A DNA stretch of 64,000 nt from CAYMZZ01 sp964395095 (GTDB lineage Bacteria; Bacteroidota; Bacteroidia; Chitinophagales; Chitinophagaceae), in NCBI GenBank assembly GCA_964395095.1, contig CAYMZZ010000007.1:186001-250000 (forward strand). Direction: 5' to 3'. Made by a program: the position numbers and the translations under genes. Shown piece by piece: positions 28,473-35,639 of the stretch (the stretch's first letter is position 1; each line of letters begins with the position of its first letter). The notes beneath the pieces are model-generated. The model was given only the letters and a program-made list of their open reading frames with translations, was not told the DNA's origin and ran no database searches.

Positions 28473-29510
28473 ATGAATCGCAAAGATTTTCTGGCTACAA
28501 CCGGGCTGATGGCGGGAGGCTCAATATTGCCATCACTGGCCGGTGCGGGCACTGGTGCTGGCAGTCGGGTGCTGGAAGCGGCAGCCATTGTTCCTCCCTT
28601 TTTGGGAGCCGGCGATTGGATCGGCATCACGTCCCCCGCCGGATATATTACCCAGGAGGAGATTGAACCGGCCATCCGGTTGCTGCGCGAATGGGGATTT
28701 CGGGTGCGGATAGGGCATACCATTGGCAAGCGCCACCACACGTTTGGCGGCACGGATGAGGAGCGCCTCGATGACCTGCAGCAAATGCTGGATGCACCCG
28801 ACCTGAAGGCCATACTCTGCGCCCGTGGCGGTTATGGTGCCGTACGGATTGTGGACCAGTTGCGCTGGAATCGCTTTCGCCAGCATCCCAAATGGTTAAT
28901 TGGCTTTAGCGACATCACCGTATTGCATGCGCACCTCAACCGGCAGGTGGGGGCTGCATCCATTCATTCCAAAATGTGCAATAGTTTTCCGGATGATCTT
29001 TCTTTGGCGGAACCCGGGCAGGCGGCGAGTATATTATCGATCCGCGATGCGCTGCAGGGTAAACCGATGGAATATACGGCACCCGGCAATCTGGCCAACC
29101 GGCAGGGAGTAAGCAGGGGCGTGCTGATTGGAGGTAATCTCAAAACCCTCGAATCGCTAGCGGGGTCAGCATCGGATATCAATACCCGTGATGCCATTCT
29201 TTTTGTAGAAGATACGGGAGAGTACCGTTATAGTGTGGATCGTATGTTCTGGAACCTGGAGCGAACAGGTAAGCTGGCAGGGCTGCGGGCATTGATCGTG
29301 GGTGGTTTCAAACTGAAACCCGACGATCCGGGTTCTGAGTTTGGGAAGGAGTTAACGGAAATAGTGCTGGAGAAAGTGCATCGCTACAGCTACCCGGTAT
29401 GTTTTGATTTTCCGGTTGGCCATCAGAAGGATAATTTTGCCCTGAAATGTGGTATCATGCATGAGCTGCGTGTAACCGAATCGGAAACCCGACTAATGGA
29501 ATTAAGATGA
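28473..29510 (+). CDS. LD-carboxypeptidase (peptidase S66), exported form
   Basis: This 345-residue S66 peptidase should trim D-Ala from tetrapeptides of recycled or periplasmic peptidoglycan. The N-terminal NRKDFLATTGLMAGGS looks like a signal with a twin-arginine-like Arg-Lys pair. The catalytic domain has CARGGYGAVRIVD, the nucleophile serine in IGFSDITVLH, the glutamate in FVEDTGEYRYSVDRM and the histidine in DFPVGHQKDNFAL. It overlaps the next gene by four bases (ATGA). The two are paralogues that share most motifs but differ in the signal region. Confidence 0.88.
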   Translation: MNRKDFLATTGLMAGGSILPSLAGAGTGAGSRVLEAAAIVPPFLGAGDWIGITSPAGYITQEEIEPAIRLLREWGFRVRIGHTIGKRHHTFGGTDEERLDDLQQMLDAPDLKAILCARGGYGAVRIVDQLRWNRFRQHPKWLIGFSDITVLHAHLNRQVGAASIHSKMCNSFPDDLSLAEPGQAASILSIRDALQGKPMEYTAPGNLANRQGVSRGVLIGGNLKTLESLAGSASDINTRDAILFVEDTGEYRYSVDRMFWNLERTGKLAGLRALIVGGFKLKPDDPGSEFGKELTEIVLEKVHRYSYPVCFDFPVGHQKDNFALKCGIMHELRVTESETRLMELR

Positions 29511-30418
29511 TCAAAAGCCCTCCCTACCTGGAAAAAGGAGATTTAATTGGATTGGTTTGCCCGGCCGGATATATGGCGGAAGAAAAAGTGGCGGAATGTG
29601 TAAGAGTGCTGACCGAAGAATGGGGCTACCGCGTAAAAACCGGGAAAACCATTGGCGGCTCTTCGCTCAATTATTTTTCAGGCACCGACGAGGAGCGTTT
29701 GGCTGACCTGCAGGAGATGCTCGACAATCCCGAAGTGAAAGCCATCCTGTGCGCCCGTGGTGGTTATGGTACCAGCCGGATTGTAGACAGAATTGATTTC
29801 AAGTATTTCAAAAAGCATCCCAAGTGGATCATTGGCTTTAGCGACATCACGGTTCTGCATTGCCATATTTACCGTCATTATAATATCGCCACCCTTCATG
29901 CGCCGATGGCCGCCGCCTTTAGTGATGCCGGTTATATCAACCGGTATGTGCAATCGCTCAGAGATGCATTGGAAGGTAAATGGGCCCGTTATTCAGCGGA
30001 TCCGCACCCTTTAAACCGAATGGGAGAAGGGATTGGCGAGCTGGTGGGTGGGAACCTGGCCTTGTTGGCTCATCTTATCGGTACGGATTCGGAACTAAAG
30101 ACCCGGGGGCGTATTCTATTCATGGAAGACGTGGGTGAATATTTATACAGTATCGACCGGATGATGCTGCAACTGAAGCGAGCCGGTCGCCTCAGGAACC
30201 TCGCGGGACTGATCGTAGGTGGTTTTACCGACAACAAGGATACCGAAAGACCCTTTGGGAAAGATGCTTATGAAATCATTCTTGATGCGGTGGAGGAATA
30301 CGACTATCCGGTTTGTTTCGGATTTCCCGTGAGCCATGGCAAAGAAAACCTGGCATTGAAAATAGGGGCAGGGCACAAGTTGAAGGTGAGCAAATCAAAA
30401 GTATCGTTAGAAGAATGA
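29507..30418 (+). CDS. LD-carboxypeptidase (peptidase S66), cytoplasmic form
   Basis: The 303-residue protein has the same S66 landmarks as its upstream neighbour: CARGGYGTSRIVD, nucleophile serine in IGFSDITVLH, glutamate in FMEDVGEYLYSIDRM, and histidine in FPVSHGKENLALKIG. It has no signal peptide, so it resembles LdcA, the cytoplasmic enzyme of cell-wall recycling. Its ATG overlaps the upstream stop, indicating coupled translation. A tandem duplication with one copy acquiring or losing a signal is the likely history. Confidence 0.9.
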   Translation: MIKSPPYLEKGDLIGLVCPAGYMAEEKVAECVRVLTEEWGYRVKTGKTIGGSSLNYFSGTDEERLADLQEMLDNPEVKAILCARGGYGTSRIVDRIDFKYFKKHPKWIIGFSDITVLHCHIYRHYNIATLHAPMAAAFSDAGYINRYVQSLRDALEGKWARYSADPHPLNRMGEGIGELVGGNLALLAHLIGTDSELKTRGRILFMEDVGEYLYSIDRMMLQLKRAGRLRNLAGLIVGGFTDNKDTERPFGKDAYEIILDAVEEYDYPVCFGFPVSHGKENLALKIGAGHKLKVSKSKVSLEE

Positions 30419-30422
30419 GACC

Positions 30423-30477
30423 TTTTCATATGAATAAAAAAAGCCCGCTTTGCGGGCTTTTTTTATTCATATGAAAA
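30423..30477. terminator. Bidirectional terminator with 26-bp perfect arms
   Basis: The arms 30423-30448 and 30452-30477 are perfect reverse complements around a three-base loop. The core GCCCGC/GCGGGC is flanked by seven A on one side and seven T on the other, so it works on either strand. It lies between the convergent LD-carboxypeptidase and the small secreted protein gene. Confidence 0.92.
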
Positions 30478-30480
30478 AGA

Positions 30481-30909
30481 TTAAAAGTCGGTGAAATGCA
30501 TGGGTGAGGGGAGAAGTTCGAAGTCTTTGGCCTCTATCATTTCAATATTCATCTGAAAACTCTCGTCTGTTTTCACGATGGTTTTTTCCCTCGTAACTTT
30601 TTTGAATCCCGCTTTTTCAAATACAAAACGGTAAGTGCCTGGTTTCAGATCGTCGAACGAAAATCCCCCTTCGAGATCGGTAAATACAGTCTTTTCTTTT
30701 TTGGAAGCATTGTAGGCCGTTACGGAAACATCCTTCAACGGATTTTTCTTTTCCGCGTGCATAACCTGGCCGGCGAGATTATTTTTTTTGCCGATAGCGG
30801 CTTTGCAGGGGCTTGCGCCAGTGCAGGGTTCCGGCTCTACGGGAGAGTTAGCATACGCCATGCCCATGGAGGACAGCGAAAGAGCAAGCAAGATGATTTT
30901 CCGTTTCAT
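30481..30909 (-). CDS. Secreted protein with carboxypeptidase-regulatory-like domain
   Basis: From the ATG at 30909 this is 142 residues with a signal peptide (KRKIILLALSLSSMGMAYA). An upstream in-frame start at 30960 would place 17 polar residues before the signal and is rejected. The rest is one beta-sandwich of the CarboxypepD_reg type: NNLAGQVMHAEKKNPLKDV, then FTDLEGGFSFDDLKPGTYRFVFEKAGF. Such domains are usually structural parts of TonB-dependent receptors or surface proteins; here the domain stands alone. Its role is unknown. Confidence 0.78.
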   Translation of the reverse strand: MKRKIILLALSLSSMGMAYANSPVEPEPCTGASPCKAAIGKKNNLAGQVMHAEKKNPLKDVSVTAYNASKKEKTVFTDLEGGFSFDDLKPGTYRFVFEKAGFKKVTREKTIVKTDESFQMNIEMIEAKDFELLPSPMHFTDF

Positions 30910-30972
30910 TTGACCGGTTTGAAAATTGAATGAGTACACAGTCCATACTTCTTCGGCCAACCAATAGTAAAG

Positions 30973-31917
30973 TTAAGTTATTCCTAATGGATTTACCAAG
31001 GCTTCTTCAAATTCCCCGCGCACTTTTTTTACGATCTCGGCTGCCGGTAAAATACGGTCGAGCAGGCTGCTTACCTGTCCAATTTCGAGCTCACCTTCCT
31101 CCATATCTCCTTCAAACATGCCTTTTTTCGCGCGTCCTCTGCCCAGCAACTGTTGCAGTGTTTCTTTGTTGGCGCCGGCCTGTTCGGCCGTCGATACTTT
31201 CTCGAAAAATCCATTGCGGATCAGCCTTACAGGCGTTAACTGTTTGAGTGTTAAAACGGTATCGCCTTCCTTACAATTCAGCACCCGTTCTTTAAAGGCG
31301 GGATGGGAGGAAGCTTCCTCCGAAGCCACGAAGCGGGTGCCCATCTGTACCCCTTCGGCACCCAACACCATGGCAGCCAGCATTTGACGGCCGGTGGCAA
31401 TACCACCTGCCGCTATTACGGGGATATTTACAGCGGCTTTTACGGCGGGTATCAGTACCAGGCTGGTGGTTTCTTCCCTTCCATTATGTCCGCCGGCTTC
31501 AAAACCTTCGGCCACCACCGCATCGCAACCGGCCTGTTCCGCTTTTTGGGCAAAGCGGCTGCTGCTGACCACATGCACCACTTTGATGCCTTCTTTCTTT
31601 AAAAGGCCGGTCCAGGTGGCAGGGTTGCCGGCCGAGCTGAATACGATGGGTACTTTTTCTTCGATGATGATTTGCACGTGCTGATCGATGTCGGGATAGA
31701 GCAGGGGCAGGTTCACCGCAAAGGGCTGGCGGGTAGCCGCTTTACATTTCCGGATATGATCTCTGAGTACATCGGGATACATGCTGCCGCTACCGATGAT
31801 GCCGAGGCAGCCGTTGTTGCTGACAGCACTGGCTAATCGCCAGCCGCTGGCCCAGATCATGCCTGCCTGAATCAGGGGAAAATCAATCCCGAACAAGGAA
31901 GTGACTCTGTTCTTCAT
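30973..31917 (-). CDS. Nitronate monooxygenase family flavoprotein
   Basis: The 314-residue protein is a TIM-barrel FMN enzyme. Family marks are PLIQAGMIWASG near the start, SNNGCLGIIGSGSM, the histidine in EGFEAGGHNGREE, and IPVIAAGGIATGRQMLAAMVLGAEGVQMGTRF-type phosphate loop (split here between GGIATG and LGAEGVQMGTRF). It oxidises nitronates in proven members. FabK enoyl-ACP reductases share the fold and cannot be fully excluded. It lies between two same-strand genes with no evident common pathway. Confidence 0.85.
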   Translation of the reverse strand: MKNRVTSLFGIDFPLIQAGMIWASGWRLASAVSNNGCLGIIGSGSMYPDVLRDHIRKCKAATRQPFAVNLPLLYPDIDQHVQIIIEEKVPIVFSSAGNPATWTGLLKKEGIKVVHVVSSSRFAQKAEQAGCDAVVAEGFEAGGHNGREETTSLVLIPAVKAAVNIPVIAAGGIATGRQMLAAMVLGAEGVQMGTRFVASEEASSHPAFKERVLNCKEGDTVLTLKQLTPVRLIRNGFFEKVSTAEQAGANKETLQQLLGRGRAKKGMFEGDMEEGELEIGQVSSLLDRILPAAEIVKKVRGEFEEALVNPLGIT

Positions 31918-31953
31918 AACAATGCCTTATGTGTAAGCGCCGAATCGGCGGTA

Positions 31954-32946
31954 TTAACCCAGGTCGATATTGGTGTTGTCGCCAATACTCAATCGCCTCG
32001 CTTCGCCTTTCAAGCCGGTATCGGAGCCGATGATGGACGATTCCAGTACAATATCGTAAAGATTGGAATAGGAGCCGATAATGGAGTTGCGAACAATCGC
32101 AAAGTTCATGCGGGTGTTTTCGCCAATAGTGACATTGGGTCCGATGATGCTGTTGTGGATATCGCAGCCCTCGCCTATGCTAACCGGGGGGATGATCACG
32201 GTATTTTCAAACTGATAGTCCTGTTCACGCCTTTTCTCAAATTTCTTCAAAAGCGTGGCATTGGATTCGAGCAGGGTTTCTTTGCGGCCGCAATCGAACC
32301 AGCTTTCCACCCGGAAGGGTTTCATGCGGATGCCCTGTTTCAGCATGCATTCAATGGCATCGGTAAGACTGTATTCGCCATGGGTACGCAGCCCCTGCAT
32401 ATAATTGCTTTCGAGGCAGTCGAAGAGCTGGTTGCTTTCCTTGATTTTATAAATGCCGACCAGGGCCAGGTTCGATTTGGGAATCTGGGGCTTTTCCACC
32501 ACATGCTCAATAAAACCTTCGTCGTTGATTTCCGCCACGCCAAATTCGCGCGGGTCGTCTACTTTGCGTACGCCCAGCATAGACACGGGGCTTTCTACCA
32601 CTTCCTTCACATCGTATTCGCAAATGGTATCACCCAGCACCACGATCACTTCTTCGCCATTCACGGCCGTTTTGGCGATCTGGATGGCATGGCCCACGCC
32701 CTGGCGGTCGATTTGCTGCACGTATTGTGCGTTCAGGTCGGGGTATTGCGATTGTACATAATCCCGGATCTTGTCGCCCAGGTAACCTACAATGAAAATG
32801 AATTCGTTGATTCCCGCGTCGCGCATCTGATCAATGATAATGCTGAGCACGGTTTTGCCAGCCAGTGGGATCAGTGCCTTGGGTTGTGTATAACTATGAG
32901 GACGCAGTTTGGTGCCCGCGCCCGCTACTGGTATGATTGCCTTCAT
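31954..32946 (-). CDS. Sugar-phosphate nucleotidyltransferase with beta-helix
   Basis: The 330-residue protein begins KAIIPVAGAGTKLRPHSYTQ, the NTP-transferase signature, where Lys replaces the more common Arg. The lysine in PKALIPLAGK and the VVLGDTICEYD metal motif follow. The C-terminus, from about residue 250, has hexapeptide turns of a left-handed beta-helix (VSIGEGCDIHNSIIG, NVTIGENTRM). It probably makes a dTDP-, UDP- or GDP-sugar for surface glycans. The exact sugar cannot be told. Confidence 0.85.
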   Translation of the reverse strand: MKAIIPVAGAGTKLRPHSYTQPKALIPLAGKTVLSIIIDQMRDAGINEFIFIVGYLGDKIRDYVQSQYPDLNAQYVQQIDRQGVGHAIQIAKTAVNGEEVIVVLGDTICEYDVKEVVESPVSMLGVRKVDDPREFGVAEINDEGFIEHVVEKPQIPKSNLALVGIYKIKESNQLFDCLESNYMQGLRTHGEYSLTDAIECMLKQGIRMKPFRVESWFDCGRKETLLESNATLLKKFEKRREQDYQFENTVIIPPVSIGEGCDIHNSIIGPNVTIGENTRMNFAIVRNSIIGSYSNLYDIVLESSIIGSDTGLKGEARRLSIGDNTNIDLG

Positions 32947-33139
32947 GTAAAACCCGCCCCAAAGGGGCTATTTGGCCGGGCAGCCTGGCCCGGATGATTA
33001 AATGAGCGGTAGCCGGCCTGGTCTTTTCCACTACACAATCCTGAATAGGGCCCCGCTTTGCAAAAGCCAACGAAAGTAAGACTTTTTAACACAAACAAAA
33101 AGTTATCCGCAGGTACGTGTTTAGATGCGGCGCCAATAG

Positions 33140-33147
33140 TAATTTTG
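33140..33147 (+). promoter_or_regulatory. -7 element upstream of glyA
   Basis: TAATTTTG matches TAnnTTTG fully. Only a weak -33 partner (GTG) lies 20 bases upstream. The start site would fall at or within a base or two of the glyA ATG at 33152, so the message may be leaderless. Confidence 0.5.
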
Positions 33148-33151
33148 CGGC

Positions 33152-34432
33152 ATGCATACAGATAAGCCCGTATTTGATCTATTGGCCAGAGAACTCGATC
33201 GTCAACGTAACGGAATTGAACTGATCGCTTCGGAAAACTTTACATCCCTGCAGGTAATGCGTGCCATGGGCACGGTAGCCACCAACAAATATGCCGAGGG
33301 CTATCCCGGCAAGCGCTACTATGGTGGTTGTGAAGTGATCGACGAAATTGAAACCCTCGCTATTGAGCGGCTCAAGAAGGTTTTTAATGCCAGTTGGGCC
33401 AACGTGCAGCCACATAGCGGTGCCCAGGCCAATGCGGCGGTATTCCTGGCCTGTGTAAAACCGGGTGATAAGATATTGGGACTTGACCTGAGCATGGGTG
33501 GGCATTTAACGCATGGCAGCCCGGCTAATTTCAGCGGCAAAAATTTCCAGGCATTATTTTATGGCGTAAAAAAGGAGACCGGCCTGGTGGATTACGAGCA
33601 ACTGGAAGCCACGGCCCTGAAAGAAAAGCCCAAAATGATCATTTGTGGCGCTTCGGCCTATAGTCGCGACTGGGATTATGCCCGTATACGTGCGGTGGCC
33701 GACAAGATTGGGGCTATTGTTTTTGCCGACATCGCTCACCCGGCGGGGCTTATCGCCAAAGGTTTGTTGAGCGATCCCTTTGAGCATTGTCATATTATTA
33801 GTTCCACCACGCATAAAACCCTGCGGGGTCCCCGTGGAGGCATCATCATGCTGCGTCATGATTTTGAGAACCCCTGGGGCATCAAGGATCCCAAGGGCAA
33901 TACGCGAACCATGAGCCAGTTGCTGGACCTGGCCGTATTCCCGGGCACACAGGGCGGACCGCTGGAGCATGTTATTGCCGCCAAGGCGGTGAGTTTTGGT
34001 GAAATATTGTCCGATGATTTCACGGTTTATGCCAAACAGGTAAAAGCCAATGCACAGGCCATGGCAGCTTCGTTGGTGAAGCGGGGCTACGACCTGATCA
34101 GCAATGGAACCGACAACCACCTGATGCTGATTGATCTTCGCAACAAGAATATCACCGGTAAAAAGGCGCAGGAAACGCTGGATAAAGCACATATCACGCT
34201 CAACAAGAACAGTGTGCCATTTGATGATAAGTCGCCCTTTGTTACATCGGGTATCCGCATCGGTGTTCCGGCTATTACCACCCGTGGTATGAAGGAAAAG
34301 GATATGGAAACCGTGGTAGAAATGATTGATCAGGTGTTGATGCATATAGATGAGGAGAAAAAGATCGAGGATGTTCGCCAGAACGTGAAGTCCTTTATGC
34401 AGGCATTTCCCCTATATCCCGAATTGGGCTGA
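33152..34432 (+). CDS. glyA: Serine hydroxymethyltransferase
   Basis: GlyA converts serine and tetrahydrofolate to glycine and methylene-tetrahydrofolate with PLP. The 426-residue protein has IELIASENF near residue 21, NKYAEGYPGKRYYGG, the PLP lysine in STTHKTLRGPRGG and the C-terminal GIRIGVPAITTRGM. All are standard and the length is normal. The gene stands alone with its own promoter element just before the ATG. Confidence 0.97.
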   Translation: MHTDKPVFDLLARELDRQRNGIELIASENFTSLQVMRAMGTVATNKYAEGYPGKRYYGGCEVIDEIETLAIERLKKVFNASWANVQPHSGAQANAAVFLACVKPGDKILGLDLSMGGHLTHGSPANFSGKNFQALFYGVKKETGLVDYEQLEATALKEKPKMIICGASAYSRDWDYARIRAVADKIGAIVFADIAHPAGLIAKGLLSDPFEHCHIISSTTHKTLRGPRGGIIMLRHDFENPWGIKDPKGNTRTMSQLLDLAVFPGTQGGPLEHVIAAKAVSFGEILSDDFTVYAKQVKANAQAMAASLVKRGYDLISNGTDNHLMLIDLRNKNITGKKAQETLDKAHITLNKNSVPFDDKSPFVTSGIRIGVPAITTRGMKEKDMETVVEMIDQVLMHIDEEKKIEDVRQNVKSFMQAFPLYPELG

Positions 34433-34467
34433 TTAATGGAGGAATGGAAGGTAAAAGGGTAAACAGT

Positions 34468-34475
34468 TATATTTG
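34468..34475 (+). promoter_or_regulatory. -7 element upstream of the DUF4293 gene
   Basis: TATATTTG matches TAnnTTTG. No clear -33 TTG lies 20 bases upstream. The start codon is 17 bases downstream. Confidence 0.45.
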
Positions 34476-34491
34476 AGTAAAGAAGAATCGT

Positions 34492-34908
34492 ATGATCCAA
34501 CGTCAGCAAAGTTTATGGTTGTTGCTTGCCTGTGTGGCTTCCATTCTCAGTTTCAGCATGCCTTTTTATACCGGCAATCGGTTAGAGAATAACATGAGTA
34601 CTTATGCGGTACTGGATGCGGCCAGTCATTTTGTGTTGTTGATATTGACAGGCATCAGTGTATTGTTGTCGGGGATAACCATTTTCCTGTTTAAAGACAG
34701 AAAGTCGCAGTTTCGGTTGGTGCTGGGTGGGGTATTGCTTTCGGTTATTTTATTGGTCATCTATTTTGCCCAGGTAGGCAAGTTTGAGAAAGGTAATTTC
34801 GCGCTTTCTTCGCTACTGGTTTTTGCAATAGTGGCCGGCTATATTATGGCGGCCCGGGGAATCTGGAAGGATGAAAAACTCGTGAAGAGCCTGGATAAAC
34901 TACGCTGA
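34492..34908 (+). CDS. DUF4293 family four-segment membrane protein
   Basis: The 138-residue protein starts MIQRQQSLWLLLA, which is the strongly conserved start of DUF4293, a family confined to Bacteroidetes. It has four hydrophobic segments with a short charged loop between the second and third (FKDRKSQF) and a basic C-terminus. The function is unknown. It follows glyA by 59 bases with its own -7 element. Confidence 0.8.
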   Translation: MIQRQQSLWLLLACVASILSFSMPFYTGNRLENNMSTYAVLDAASHFVLLILTGISVLLSGITIFLFKDRKSQFRLVLGGVLLSVILLVIYFAQVGKFEKGNFALSSLLVFAIVAGYIMAARGIWKDEKLVKSLDKLR

Positions 34909-34982
34909 CTGACCGTCTTTTTCTCGCCATTCTGGCGTTATTTTCCCTTTTTTTCGGAAGGAGTCTCGTGTAGATTGCGGAC

Positions 34983-35570
34983 ATGAAAGATTATTATGTG
35001 CCGTTTGAAGCGGGAGCTTGTTTTCATGTATTCACGCATGGGGTGGGGGATGAGTTGATATTTCGAGAGTTGCAGAATTATTATTTCTTTCTCACCAAGT
35101 ACAGGAAATATATCAGTCCCATTGCGGACACTTTCGCCTATTCCCTGCTTCCCAATCATTTTCATTTAAGTATACGGTTCAAAACGGAGGAAGAGATATT
35201 GAATTCGTCGAAGGCAAAGAGCAGGGATGCTCCGCTTCCTAAAGAGGAGATACCGAAATTTCTCATGCAGCAATTCTCCAATTTTCTCAATAGCTATGCC
35301 AAATCGGTGAATAAGGTCTATGGCAGGATGGGCGCCCTGTTTTGTGATGCCATACGACGGGTGAGGATTGAAGGGGAAGAGCAACTGATCAAGGCGATCC
35401 ATTATATTCATTATAACCCGGTAAAGCATGGGCTAAGCCGTACCGTGCTCGACTGGCCGCACAGTTCGATGAAGCAACTGATGGCGAACAGGGCCAGTTG
35501 GATGTTGAAGGAGGAGGTGTGGGCTTTGTTTGGTGGGAGGGAGATGTTTCTAAAGTATCATGAGCTCTAA
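34983..35570 (+). CDS. RAYT (REP-associated tyrosine transposase), Y1_Tnp/IS200-like
   Basis: The 195-residue protein belongs to the single-strand HUH transposases. The HUH motif is the NHFHL of LLPNHFHLSI near residue 58, and the catalytic tyrosine region is IHYIHYNPVKHGLSR near residue 140. RAYT proteins are single-copy domesticated relatives of IS200 transposases that act on short palindromic (REP) repeats. No second gene or IS end pair is present. Directly after the stop codon are three copies of a 16-base palindromic unit, the expected substrate type. It starts at ATG 34983. Confidence 0.88.
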   Translation: MKDYYVPFEAGACFHVFTHGVGDELIFRELQNYYFFLTKYRKYISPIADTFAYSLLPNHFHLSIRFKTEEEILNSSKAKSRDAPLPKEEIPKFLMQQFSNFLNSYAKSVNKVYGRMGALFCDAIRRVRIEGEEQLIKAIHYIHYNPVKHGLSRTVLDWPHSSMKQLMANRASWMLKEEVWALFGGREMFLKYHEL

Positions 35571-35574
35571 AAAA

Positions 35575-35631
35575 AAAACCTATAAGGTCTGAAAGACCTT
35601 ATAGGTTTTTAATAAAGACCTTATAGGTTTT
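35575..35631. repeat. REP-like palindrome, three copies of a 16-base unit
   Basis: AAAACCTATAAGGTCT at 35575-35590 pairs perfectly with its reverse complement at 35594-35609 around a GAA loop. A third copy of the reverse-complement unit lies at 35616-35631. Flanking A and T runs mean that the hairpin can also serve as a bidirectional terminator between the convergent RAYT and T9SS genes. Placement next to the RAYT gene suggests a REP element. Confidence 0.85.
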
Positions 35632-35639
35632 GTGAAGAA

